Assembly (NCBI GenBank): GCA_015062205.1
Contig: SUVB01000037.1
Location: 40,696-104,695, forward strand
Direction of reading: 5' to 3'
DNA: 64,000 nt
Origin: Desulfovibrio desulfuricans
GTDB taxonomy: Bacteria; Desulfobacterota; Desulfovibrionia; Desulfovibrionales; Desulfovibrionaceae
In this document: piece by piece, positions 1-8,012 of the stretch
Position numbering within the stretch: the first letter of the stretch is position 1
Layout: every line of letters starts with the position of its first letter
Notes under the pieces: generated by a model
The model's database searches: none
What the model saw: the letters and a program-made list of their open reading frames with translations, nothing else
Told to the model about the DNA's origin: nothing
Program-made: the position numbers and the translations under genes

Positions 1-1428
1 CGGCCGGAGATGGATTTGCCCAAGGCGTGGCGCGCTGTGGATATGGGGCCCGCGCCGTTGAATACGGACTGGTGGACCCGCTTCAACGATCCGGTGCTGA
101 CGGCGCTGATAGAGGAAGCCCTGAAGAACAATCAGGATCTGGCCGAATCCATGGCCAAGATCGAGTCCGCCGCCGCCAAGGCGGGCGTGGGCACAGCGGC
201 TCTGGCCCCGGTGCTCAACGGCACGGCTGGGGCCATGTCGGAAAGCTCTTCCGAACGCGCGCCCAACCTGCAGGCCCCCTACGACGTGAGCGGCATGGCC
301 CGCGCCCCGTCCGTCTACCAGGCGGCGCTCAGCGCCTCGTGGGAACTGGATTTCTGGGGCAAGCTGCGCAACCAGTACACCATGCTCACTGACTTGCTCA
401 TGAATACGGTCATCGGGCATGAGGCCCTGCGCCTCTCGGTGGCCGGGCAGACGGCCCAGGCCTACTTCTCCCTGCTGGCGCTGGACATGCAGCTGGATAC
501 GGCCCGGCGCACGCTGAAATCCCGTGAGGAATCCTTCAGAATTTACTCGGCCCGCTATAAGCAGGGCGACATCACCGAGCTGGACTGGCAGCGCGCCCGG
601 GCCGAGGTGGAAACCGCCCGCGCCCAGGTGCACACCAGCACCATCAGCGTGGACAGGGCCGAGGCCGCGCTGGCCGTGTTGCTGGGTCGCTCCCCGCGCG
701 ACATCATTGAGCGCGGCATGGCACGGGGCAAGGCCATCGCCTCCCTGCCCGCGCCGCCCGTGCTGCCCGAGGGCCTGCCTTCGGAGTTGTTGCTGCGTCG
801 GCCCGACATCCGCGCCGCCGAGTTCGGCATCATGGCGTACAATGCCAACATAGGCGTGGCCCGCGCCCAGTTCTTCCCGTCCATTTCGTTGACGGGCACG
901 CTCGGCACGCTGGCCACATCCGTGGGCAGTCTGTTCACCAGCGCTTCCGGCACGTGGAGCTACGGGGCCGGCGTCTCGCTGCCCATCCTCGACTTCGGGC
1001 GCAACTGGTATAATCTCAAGGACGCCGAGGCGCAGAAAAAGGCCGCCATTGCCGTGTACCGCAAAACCGTGCAATCCGCCTTTGAGGATATCCGCACGTC
1101 GCTTACCGCACAGCGCGAGGCGGACAGCGTGGTGCGCAGCATGCAGGTGCAGGTGGAAAGCCTGCGCCGCTCCACGGAAATTGCCCGTTTGCAGTATGAT
1201 AACGGGTATACGGACTATCTGACAGTGCTGGACTCGGAACGGCAGCTTTTTGCCGCCGAGCTGCAACTGGCCACGGCCCTGCAGAACCGGCTGAACAGTG
1301 TTGTCAGCGTGTGCATGGCCCTGGGCGGCGGCTGGCGCGACACGGGCGCGAGCCCGAGCATCCCCGTGATCAACAAGGAAAAGCTGCTGCACGAGGCCAC
1401 CAGCGACAAGACCGGCACGTTTGACTGA
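1..1428 (+). CDS. RND efflux outer-membrane factor, NodT/OprM family (5' end outside window)
   Basis: This is the outer-membrane channel of a tripartite RND-type efflux pump. The frame is open from base 1, so the first in-window ATG (base 10) is probably internal: the signal peptide and lipobox cysteine of this family are missing and should lie upstream. The remaining ~475 residues carry the two tandem outer-membrane-efflux repeats (about residues 35-225 and 255-440) with the usual motifs: WELDFWGKLRN, a GYTDYLTVLDSERQLF stretch in the second repeat, and RRPDIRAAE between the repeats. The RND pump and membrane-fusion genes are expected just upstream. The partner pump and substrate cannot be told from this fragment. 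Confidence 0.88.
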   Translation, partial: RPEMDLPKAWRAVDMGPAPLNTDWWTRFNDPVLTALIEEALKNNQDLAESMAKIESAAAKAGVGTAALAPVLNGTAGAMSESSSERAPNLQAPYDVSGMARAPSVYQAALSASWELDFWGKLRNQYTMLTDLLMNTVIGHEALRLSVAGQTAQAYFSLLALDMQLDTARRTLKSREESFRIYSARYKQGDITELDWQRARAEVETARAQVHTSTISVDRAEAALAVLLGRSPRDIIERGMARGKAIASLPAPPVLPEGLPSELLLRRPDIRAAEFGIMAYNANIGVARAQFFPSISLTGTLGTLATSVGSLFTSASGTWSYGAGVSLPILDFGRNWYNLKDAEAQKKAAIAVYRKTVQSAFEDIRTSLTAQREADSVVRSMQVQVESLRRSTEIARLQYDNGYTDYLTVLDSERQLFAAELQLATALQNRLNSVVSVCMALGGGWRDTGASPSIPVINKEKLLHEATSDKTGTFD

Positions 1429-1786
1429 CCGGCTTGCGGGCAGAGGCAGCGTATTTTTATAACAGGCAAACCATACGCCGCTGTTTCGCGGGAACACTGC
1501 GGTTTTCCGTCCTGTTACGCGCGGGCGACGATGCTCACTGCCGCCCGCGCAATTTCCAAAACGTATGTTCTGAGGGCTCCCCGCGGGGAGCCCTTTGCGT
1601 ATGGGCCGCATGGGGCGTCGATTTCCCGCGCCCGCCGGAAATCCCGGCGATTCTGCTTCCGACGGGAAAAAGAGGCTGCGTCGGGCGCGACGGGGAGTGC
1701 AAAGAACGGTCTTCCGCAAGCGTCCCACGCAGTCGCCGCTGCCTGCCGGGCTTTACAGAATGGCGTCTTTTGCCGTACACAAGAGC
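1429..1786. other. intergenic region with a perfect GC-rich palindrome
   Basis: No convincing gene lies here; overlapping frames on both strands have no start signals or recognisable domains. It contains a perfect 20-base palindrome at 1574-1593 (ten-base arms GGGCTCCCCG), followed by only three T residues on the plus strand. It may end transcription of the efflux gene, but it lacks a proper T-tract. Confidence 0.5.
1574..1596 (+). terminator. weak terminator-like hairpin after the efflux gene
   Basis: A perfect inverted repeat with GGGCTCC arms sits about 145 bases after the efflux gene stop and is followed by TTT. The stem is strong but the U-tract is short, so efficient intrinsic termination is uncertain. 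Confidence 0.35.
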
Positions 1787-2479
1787 ATGCGGCTAACATT
1801 CCTCCCCGGTCTTTTTCTCCTTGGTGTTTTGGTGGCGGGTTTCCCGCAGAAACTGTATGCCTCCCCGGACCGTCCGCCCGTGACGGAGCGGAACGCGCGG
1901 GCGGAGAAAACGCCGGCGGCACAGTGCAAGGAACAGGGGGGGGCAGCAGCGCACGCTCCTGCGGCGTCGCGCGCAGCCGCACAGCGGCCAAAGCCGCGAC
2001 AGGGGCACGAGGCGCGCAGCCGGAGGGGCGTGCATGCCGACAGCTGGGCATTCAGCCGGGGGCCGTCCAGCAGGGACGAATGGCGTGACGGCATGCCCAT
2101 GGAGACCCTGCAACGCCGGGCGGTGGAAGGTGCGGTCGGACAGGGCAAGGGGATGAATACCGCGTCGGGCATCAATTCCGCGCTGGACGCCACCGACAAG
2201 CGCAAACATGCCGGAGGGGACGTGGGCGTGAGCATTCGGGAGGAGGCTTCTTCCTGGCGCGAAGAGCACGGCCCCGGCGTTGTGCCGGACGAGAACCTGC
2301 CTATGGAGAGTCGGCATGTGGTGGGGGCCTATGCCGGCGTGAAGACTGAGGATGACCTCAGCGTTAAGGTGGGGCCCGAACTGATCCTCAAGAATGAGCA
2401 GCGTGAGAACCCCCATGCTGACAACAGGCAGCCCGACTCCTCGCTGGGCGTGGGCATGCAGTTCAAGCTCGATTTCTAG
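1787..2479 (+). CDS. unknown exported protein
   Basis: I do not recognise this protein. Starting at the ATG at 1787 it has 230 residues and a clear signal peptide (Met-Arg, a Leu/Phe/Val-rich core, then a likely signal-peptidase site near LYAS). An ATG at 1760 would add nine residues; neither start has a good ribosome-binding site. The mature part is hydrophilic and rich in Arg, Ala and Gly. The C-terminus shows alternating-residue stretches and ends in GVGMQFKLDF, with a final Phe as in many outer-membrane beta-strands. It may therefore be periplasmic or carry a short outer-membrane segment; this is inference. It stands alone between the efflux gene and the convergent flagellar block. Confidence 0.55.
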   Translation: MRLTFLPGLFLLGVLVAGFPQKLYASPDRPPVTERNARAEKTPAAQCKEQGGAAAHAPAASRAAAQRPKPRQGHEARSRRGVHADSWAFSRGPSSRDEWRDGMPMETLQRRAVEGAVGQGKGMNTASGINSALDATDKRKHAGGDVGVSIREEASSWREEHGPGVVPDENLPMESRHVVGAYAGVKTEDDLSVKVGPELILKNEQRENPHADNRQPDSSLGVGMQFKLDF

Positions 2480-2656
2480 AGCAGATCAGCAATAGGTAAA
2501 AATTTATTGAAGAGCCTGCGGCGCCCGGAGGGTTCCGGCGTGAGCAGGGATAGCCGCCGGCGAACGGCGATCCCTACGGCGGCAGACAGCAAGGCTGCTG
2601 CCCGAAGGCGCAGTGCATGGGGCCGGGGCGGACGGCGCTGCGTACGGAATTGCGGC

Positions 2657-3082
2657 CTATTCTGCGGCCTGCGCCAGAATCAGATCGACCTCGTCGACGC
2701 TCAGGCCGGCATTTTTGGCGATTTGGCGGCTGCTGAGACCCTTGCGGCGGCCGTTGAGAATCAGTTCCCGCAGGAATTGCGGCGAGCGGCTGATGCCTTC
2801 AGCCTGTTCCAGCAGGCGGCGCAGTTCCTGCGCCTTTTCTTCCAGTTTTTCGTCCAGATTGCGCAGTTCCGCCTGGCGCTGGGCAAAGGTCGCCACAATT
2901 TCCCGTTCCAGCCGGGCATTCATTTCAATGCGCTGGAGCAGGCTGTCCTGATTTCCCTGCAGGGTGTTGAGCAGCGTCTCGGAGCGGCGCAGGCGCAGAT
3001 AAAACACCAGCACGCCGCCGAGAATGGCGAGCTCGAACAGGGAGAATATCCCGACCAGCACAAAAAGCAGGGTATCGTTCAT
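2657..3082 (-). CDS. small membrane-anchored coiled-coil protein with C-terminal HTH, flagellar cluster
   Basis: A 141-residue protein with one N-terminal membrane segment (about residues 5-27), a charged coiled coil (about 40-95) and a C-terminal helix-turn-helix-like stretch (GLSSRQIAKNAGLSVDEVDLIL). This architecture resembles DUF2802-type proteins found next to flagellar or chemotaxis genes, but I cannot confirm the family by eye. Its start codon overlaps the stop of the upstream 105-residue gene by four bases, so the two are translationally coupled. It is the last gene of the flhF-flhG-fliA-cheY-fliL run. A role at the flagellar pole or basal body is plausible but unproven. Confidence 0.65.
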   Translation of the reverse strand: MNDTLLFVLVGIFSLFELAILGGVLVFYLRLRRSETLLNTLQGNQDSLLQRIEMNARLEREIVATFAQRQAELRNLDEKLEEKAQELRRLLEQAEGISRSPQFLRELILNGRRKGLSSRQIAKNAGLSVDEVDLILAQAAE

Positions 3083-3396
3083 ATCTTCAGGTTCAGCAGA
3101 TTCCCCACCAGGGGGGAAGCCGCCTGGGTGTCGCTTTCTTCCGGTCCGGGCGGGGGGCGTCGCCGCCGACGGCTGCCGAACTGCGGCGCATTGTGATGTT
3201 CGGCGTCTGCCGTCAGGGACATCTTGTTGCCCTGTTCCGACTTGGTGATCTGCTGCTGTTCCTGCCGGGCCATTTCGGCGGCCAGCACGCGCGACATGGC
3301 CGCCGAAGCCTGGGGGGCCACGGCGGCGGCATTGGCCATGGATGTGGCCATGCCGGTTTGGGCATACAGTACGGCCATGGTGGCGTCAATGCTCAT
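3079..3396 (-). CDS. small conserved-looking protein of the flagellar cluster
   Basis: A 105-residue protein of unknown function. The N-terminus (MSIDATMAVLYAQTGMA) is Ala/Met-rich and helical, the middle is Gln/Lys-rich, and the C-terminal third holds an Arg-rich patch and prolines. No signal peptide or known domain is visible. An AGGAGG ribosome-binding site precedes the ATG. It lies 44 bases after fliL and its stop overlaps the next start by four bases, so it is part of the flagellar operon. The N-terminus recalls short proteins found beside flagellar genes, but no function can be assigned. Confidence 0.6.
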   Translation of the reverse strand: MSIDATMAVLYAQTGMATSMANAAAVAPQASAAMSRVLAAEMARQEQQQITKSEQGNKMSLTADAEHHNAPQFGSRRRRRPPPGPEESDTQAASPLVGNLLNLKI

Positions 3397-3440
3397 GGCG
3401 ACCTCCTGACCCTTTGTGGCTATCTCCGCAGTATGTCGCG

Positions 3441-4130
3441 CTATTCGTTCAAATAGCTTTCAAACAGAACGTCTTCGATTTTTCCATGCGTGATGTAGTC
3501 GTTCACTACTCCGGTGAGGTCATGCTTGACTTTGGCGGCATTGCCGGGGTTGAGCAAAAATTCGTCGGGCTTGCTGCTCAAATAGTAATACAGGGCGTCG
3601 CGCAAGGGAATGAGCTTGTGGTCGATTTCCGCATCAATGGCGGGATCCTTGCTGAGCGTGGAGAATTTGCAGACCAGAAAGCGCGTGCCCTGCGGACTTT
3701 GGCGCGGAATGACAAAGGCCGCAAGCTCCTTCACGGATTCGGCAGGGGCCGTCGACGCGGCGGGAGCCCCCGGCACGACAATGACTTCCGGTTCCACCGG
3801 CGCTGCCGGGGGGGGCGGCGGCGGGGGAGGCGTGCGCAGCACGAACCACCAGACCGCCGCAGCAGCCAGCAGCAAAATGACGCCTGCGACAGCTGCGAGA
3901 AGCAGAAGTTTCTTTTTCTTTGTGGTCGCGGCAGGCGCATCTTCCGGGGCGGCGCTCTCTTCCTTTGTCGCCGGCTCCTTGGAGGCTTCGGCGGGAGCAG
4001 GCTCATCCTCCTTGAGGAAGGGCGCGTCGTCCAGGTCCAACTCCACCTTGCGGACGGCATCCTGCCCGCCTACGGCGACAGACAGTTCCTCCCTAGGGGG
4101 GGCTTCCTTGACCTCTTGCTGTTCTGCCAC
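3441..4130 (-). CDS. fliL: flagellar basal body-associated protein FliL
   Basis: FliL sits around the flagellar stator and supports torque generation. This 229-residue version has a long acidic/Ala-rich cytoplasmic N-terminus (1-74), one membrane helix (about 75-97), a run of eight prolines (101-108) and a periplasmic C-terminal domain with the family pattern LRDALYYYLSSK and a final amphipathic segment (HGKIEDVLFESYL). The long N-terminal tail and the polyproline linker are unusual compared with the ~150-residue enterobacterial protein. The start is GTG, chosen because AGGAG lies six bases upstream. It follows cheY after a 285-base gap, so it may have its own promoter. Confidence 0.85.
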   Translation of the reverse strand: MAEQQEVKEAPPREELSVAVGGQDAVRKVELDLDDAPFLKEDEPAPAEASKEPATKEESAAPEDAPAATTKKKKLLLLAAVAGVILLLAAAAVWWFVLRTPPPPPPPPAAPVEPEVIVVPGAPAASTAPAESVKELAAFVIPRQSPQGTRFLVCKFSTLSKDPAIDAEIDHKLIPLRDALYYYLSSKPDEFLLNPGNAAKVKHDLTGVVNDYITHGKIEDVLFESYLNE

Positions 4131-4414
4131 AGCTTACTCCTGCCGAGTCTTCCCGCCCTGCCCGCGCCGGACCCGGCCGGAAGGCACGGCGTCGTGCGGA
4201 ATGCGACGCACTGTCAGGCCGTGCGGCATATCCAGCCCCTGGCCGGCTGCAGCACAAACGCTTCAACCGGCGCGGGGCGTCCTGGAATGGGAATCCGCTC
4301 CGGCGGCTGCAAGCACAGCGGTCCGCGTCGCGTGCGAACGGGAAAAACCGCGTGTCTCCCGCGAAACAAGGGCGGTGTAAGCCGGCTTCTGCACAAAAGC
4401 CGGGCACATCCGCT

Positions 4415-4795
4415 CTAGGGGAATATCTTGTCAATCTTCTGCTTCAGCGTGTCGGCCGTGAAGGGTTTGACAATATAGTTGGAAACCTTGGCCTGCACGG
4501 CTTCAATGATGTTTTCCTGCTGGGCCTCGGCGGTGACCATCAAAAAGGGAATGCTGGCGAACTGTTCGCTGGCGCGCACCTTGCGCAGCAGTTCGATGCC
4601 GGTCATCTGGGGCATGTTCCAGTCGGAAACGATGAAGTCGATTTTTTCGCGGTTCAGGGTTTCCCAGGCGGTGGTGCCGTCATCGGCCTCCACCACGTTC
4701 TGGAAGCCGAGCTGCCGCAGAATGTTGCGCACGATGCGGCGCATGGTGGAAAAATCGTCCACAATAAGAACACGCATATTCGGATTGTAAGGCAT
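4415..4795 (-). CDS. cheY: chemotaxis response regulator CheY
   Basis: A single-domain receiver of 126 residues that binds the flagellar switch when phosphorylated. All key positions are visible: acid pocket D13 and D14, phospho-acceptor D58 (SDWNMP), switch threonine T88 (MVTAE) and invariant lysine K110 (VKPF). Positions are one higher than in E. coli CheY because of the short MPYNPN extension. An AAGGAG ribosome-binding site precedes the start. It lies downstream of fliA in the flhF-flhG-fliA-cheY order typical of polar flagellates. Confidence 0.95.
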   Translation of the reverse strand: MPYNPNMRVLIVDDFSTMRRIVRNILRQLGFQNVVEADDGTTAWETLNREKIDFIVSDWNMPQMTGIELLRKVRASEQFASIPFLMVTAEAQQENIIEAVQAKVSNYIVKPFTADTLKQKIDKIFP

Positions 4796-4863
4796 TGGAG
4801 AACTCCTTCTGGCATCGGCCGGCAGAACCGCGGGCGGCTGGGGGCCGCTCCGGCGCGGCGGCG

Positions 4864-5646
4864 CTACAGTTCGGAACCTTCGCCGTACTGGTTCATAAAC
4901 TCCCTGCGAAGGCGGTTCAGCGCCTGCGAATGCAGCTGCGAGACGCGCCCTTCGGTGATGCCCATGACTTCGGCGGTTTCACGCATGTTCAACTCATCGG
5001 TATAATAGAGGGACAGTACCAACTTTTCTCTTGGCGTCAAGCTGTCTATGAGCGGGGCCAGGCGCTCGACGAGTTCCTGCATGGCCGTGTCGCGGTAGGG
5101 TTCGCCGCCTCCGCCCGGCACTTCGCCCGCCAGGGTGTCCTGGATGGCGTCCAGCGAGACCCAGAGCTGATTCTGCAGGGCCTCGAGACCCTGGCGCACT
5201 TCGCGCATTTCCAGCCCGGTGAGTTGCTGCAGTTCCTCTTCCGTGGCCTGGCGGCCGTGTTCGTGTTCCACCTTGCGCATGGCGTCGTCCAGCACGCGCA
5301 CGCGCTGGCGCAATGAGCGGGGGAACCAGTCAAGCCTGCGCAAATCATCCAGCATGGCGCCCTTGATGCGGCTTTCGGCATAGGTTTCAAAACGGATGCC
5401 AAGCTGCGGCCGAAATTTTCCCAGGGCTTCCATGAGGCCCAATGTGCCGGAGCTGATCAGTTCGCCGATTTCCACGCTGCGGGGCAGCTTGGCCTTCAGG
5501 CGCAGGGCCAGAAAGCGGATCTTGGGGGCGTAATGCCGCACCACGGCTTCCTGTTCTGCCGGTGAGAAGTTTTCCCAGGAGGTTGCTCCGGTTTCGAGCG
5601 CCTCCCAGGGGCATGGAGCTTGCGCTTGCGCTGTGCCGGTCTTCAT
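4864..5646 (-). CDS. fliA: flagellar sigma factor FliA (sigma-28)
   Basis: An RNA polymerase sigma factor of the FliA/WhiG class, 260 residues, directing late flagellar and chemotaxis genes. Region 2 is recognisable (GTLGLMEALGKFRPQLGIRFETYAESRIKGAMLDDLR), region 3 follows, and region 4 carries the helix-turn-helix (LSLYYTDELNMRETAEVMGITEGRVSQLHSQAL). AAGGAAG lies just upstream of the ATG. The gene follows flhG after 210 bases and precedes cheY. Confidence 0.95.
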   Translation of the reverse strand: MKTGTAQAQAPCPWEALETGATSWENFSPAEQEAVVRHYAPKIRFLALRLKAKLPRSVEIGELISSGTLGLMEALGKFRPQLGIRFETYAESRIKGAMLDDLRRLDWFPRSLRQRVRVLDDAMRKVEHEHGRQATEEELQQLTGLEMREVRQGLEALQNQLWVSLDAIQDTLAGEVPGGGGEPYRDTAMQELVERLAPLIDSLTPREKLVLSLYYTDELNMRETAEVMGITEGRVSQLHSQALNRLRREFMNQYGEGSEL

Positions 5647-5856
5647 AGTGTCTTCCTTTCGGATCTGCCTCTTCCACCCCGTGGCGCCGCAGCGCCGGTT
5701 GTGCGTAAACCTTCGTGCCCGCCGGCCCGAAAGGCGACGCGTTCATTCCACGTTGAGGTTGCTGTTCGTTGTCTCTGACGCCGGGGGAGTTCTGCATATT
5801 CCGGAAAGGAGGCTTGCGCGCCCGGCCGTTCCCCCGCAGGGCAAGGCGCGACGGGT

Positions 5857-6666
5857 TTAGCGGAAGAGCAGTTTCTTCCAGAAAAACTTGATGTTGCCGT
5901 CCAGATTCTCGGGCACTTCCCACGTCGTGATGGTCTTGGCCAGAGCCTGCACGGCCCGCGAGGCCGGGCCCTGCGTGCTGACGCAGAAGGGCTGCTGCTC
6001 CACCACGGCCTTGCGCACGTTCGTGTCTCTGGGCACGACGCCCACCAACTCAAGGGATACGCCGCTCAGAAAATGGTCGCAGGCCTGGTGCAGCCGCAGG
6101 AACATCTCCTTGGCGGTCTTCAGATCCGGCGCCATGTTGACGCAGATCTTGAACCGTTCCACCCCGTGGCTGGTCTTGAGCACCTTGATGAGGGCATAGG
6201 CGTCCGTCAGCGAGGTGGGTTCCGGGGTCAGCACCACCAGCCGTTCCTGCGCGGCCATGTTGAAATACAGCACGTTGTCGCTGATGCCCGCGCCTGTATC
6301 CACAATGAGGTAATCCAGGTCATCTTCCATTTCGTCCACGGCTTCCAGCAGTTCCAGCTTCTGCCCCGTGGAAAGGGTGAGCATTTCGCTCATGCCCGAG
6401 GAGGCCGGCAGGATGGAGAAGCCGTAGGGCGTGGGAAAGAGGATGTCGTTCAGTGTGGCGCCCTCGTGGAAGAGATGGAAGATGTTTTTTTGCGGCGTGA
6501 GGCCGAGCACCACATCCACATTGGCCAGACCGAGGTCGGCATCCAAAAGCACCACCTGTTTGCCGAGCTTTGCCAGGCTGATGGCGAGGTTGACCGAAAT
6601 GTTGGTCTTGCCGACGCCGCCCTTGCCTGAAGTGACGGAAAACACCAGGGGAAAAGAGCCGCTCAT
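5857..6666 (-). CDS. flhG: flagellum number regulator FlhG (MinD-like ATPase)
   Basis: A MinD/ParA-family ATPase of 269 residues that limits flagellar number, usually by acting on FlhF and the flagellar master regulator. The deviant Walker A motif SGKGGVGKT is at residues 13-21, followed by the switch regions (DADLGLANVD and IVDTGAGISDN). The reading frame extends to a TTG at 6690, but the ATG at 6666 is preferred because GGAG lies seven bases before it and homology begins there. It starts 30 bases after flhF. The C-terminal amphipathic helix (IKFFWKKLLFR) could be the membrane-targeting sequence typical of the family. Confidence 0.92.
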   Translation of the reverse strand: MSGSFPLVFSVTSGKGGVGKTNISVNLAISLAKLGKQVVLLDADLGLANVDVVLGLTPQKNIFHLFHEGATLNDILFPTPYGFSILPASSGMSEMLTLSTGQKLELLEAVDEMEDDLDYLIVDTGAGISDNVLYFNMAAQERLVVLTPEPTSLTDAYALIKVLKTSHGVERFKICVNMAPDLKTAKEMFLRLHQACDHFLSGVSLELVGVVPRDTNVRKAVVEQQPFCVSTQGPASRAVQALAKTITTWEVPENLDGNIKFFWKKLLFR

Positions 6667-6696
6667 CTGTATCTCCAATGGTATGGCCAAACGCCG

Positions 6697-7743
6697 TCAG
6701 GCTGCCTGGCCGGGAAGTTGCCGTTTGAAAATAAGGCGCCACACCAGGGGCTCCGTGGCCGGGGCGAGGCTTTCCTTGAGTTCCGCGCCGTAGGAGAGCG
6801 CCGAAACGGGCAGGCCCGCGGCGCAGGCCACATTGACAATGCTGCCGAAGCTCACGGCTTCGTCGAGCTTGGTCCAGACGATGGAGCCGGGCCCTTCCGT
6901 TTTGTATCGTTGCAGAAAGGCCTGCGTCTGGAGCGCATCGAAAAACGGCGAGAGCGTCAGATGTGTGGCGGCTTCCACGGCATCCAGGCCCATGTCGGCG
7001 CGCCACTGTTCAAGCGTGCCGTCACGGCCGAGCCCGGGCACGTCCACAAAAACGGCGTCAGCCTCCTGAACGGCCGTCAACGCCCGTTCCATGGCGGCCT
7101 TGTCCGGCGCTTCCATGTAGGTAAAATTGGAAAGCTCGGCCCAGTGGCGCAGCACCAGCCTGCCGTTGCCGCGCAGGCAGTCGGCGTTGATGAAGGCGAT
7201 GCGCGCTTCCGGTTCATGGCGGCGCAAATGCAGGGCGAAGCGCAGGGCCGTTGTGGTCTTGCCGAAGCCGAAGGGGCCCACCATCAGGTGGATGCGCTGC
7301 CCCCAGTTTTCCGTGCCCCAGGCCTTCACCGGTACCATGCCGCACAGGCATTCCAGCACGGACGAGCCCGGCTCCGCCAGCAGGCGCTGGTACAGGCCTA
7401 CGGCCACCGCGTCGGAAACGCCCTCCCGCTGCAGATATTCCAGGGCCACGCGCTGGCGCGGCGTGAGACGCTCGAGCTGAATGGCGGGCTTCATCAGGGC
7501 GAAAATCTGTCCCTTGATCTGCATCCATTCCTTGTGCCATTCACCCCATTCGGAAGAGGACGCGCCTGCAGGCGCGGCGGCCTCCGCCCCCGGACGTTCG
7601 AGCCCGGCGGTGATCTCGTGACAGACCGTTCCGTTCTTGCGGTAGGTGCGGTTGCCCAGGATAACGGCTTCAGGCCCCATTTCGGCCTTGATTCTGGCCA
7701 GTATTTCCTGTGAGGAAGCTCCGGTGAACGTCTTGACCTGCAT
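6697..7743 (-). CDS. flhF: flagellar biosynthesis SRP-type GTPase FlhF
   Basis: A 348-residue SRP-family GTPase that places the flagellum at the cell pole. The B domain begins with the characteristic MQVKTFTGASSQEILARIKAE, where GPEAVIL is a family hallmark. The NG domain has the P-loop GPFGFGKT at residues 156-163. Other SRP GTPase motifs are divergent: VDVPGLGRD stands where DTAGR is usual, and TKLDEAVSFGSIVN is the TKLD guanine-recognition motif. It is first in the flhF-flhG-fliA-cheY unit and is preceded by a strong sigma-54 type promoter at 7819-7834. Confidence 0.93.
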   Translation of the reverse strand: MQVKTFTGASSQEILARIKAEMGPEAVILGNRTYRKNGTVCHEITAGLERPGAEAAAPAGASSSEWGEWHKEWMQIKGQIFALMKPAIQLERLTPRQRVALEYLQREGVSDAVAVGLYQRLLAEPGSSVLECLCGMVPVKAWGTENWGQRIHLMVGPFGFGKTTTALRFALHLRRHEPEARIAFINADCLRGNGRLVLRHWAELSNFTYMEAPDKAAMERALTAVQEADAVFVDVPGLGRDGTLEQWRADMGLDAVEAATHLTLSPFFDALQTQAFLQRYKTEGPGSIVWTKLDEAVSFGSIVNVACAAGLPVSALSYGAELKESLAPATEPLVWRLIFKRQLPGQAA

Positions 7744-7818
7744 GACCCGATCCTTTGCCGCGGCGCATGCCGCGTGTTACAACTCCGTATGTCGTTCAAA
7801 TGACGACGCCATGAAAGA

Positions 7819-7834
7819 TGCAAATTCGGGGCCA
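7819..7834 (-). promoter_or_regulatory. sigma-54 (-24/-12) promoter for flhF-flhG-fliA-cheY
   Basis: On the minus strand the sequence TGGCCCCGAATTTGCA matches the RpoN consensus TGGCAC-N5-TTGCA with one mismatch. GG (7832-7833) and GC (7820-7821) are separated by exactly ten bases. Transcription would start near 7808, giving a leader of about 65 bases before the flhF ATG at 7743. Sigma-54 control of flhF-flhG is known in other polar flagellates; here it is inferred from sequence. Confidence 0.7.
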
Positions 7835-7970
7835 ACCATGAAACACAGGGGAATGCGGCGGAGGAGCAGGGCAAGCCGGTCGTCGCTCCCCGCAGGCGGG
7901 AGCGCGTCTGCCGCCGTTCAGTGTAACGGCAACGCGCCGCAGGCGCAAACCGCGCAACGGTAAAGGTTTT

Positions 7971-8005
7971 CAAATAAAAAACCCCCGTCAGTTGTCTGAC
8001 GGGGG
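7971..8005 (-). terminator. intrinsic terminator after flhA
   Basis: A perfect 10-bp stem (CCCCCGTCAG arms at 7982-7991 and 7996-8005) with a four-base loop is followed on the minus strand by a run of six Ts. It starts eight bases after the flhA stop and should separate flhBA from the flhF unit. Confidence 0.9.
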
Positions 8006-8012
8006 CTCGCGG

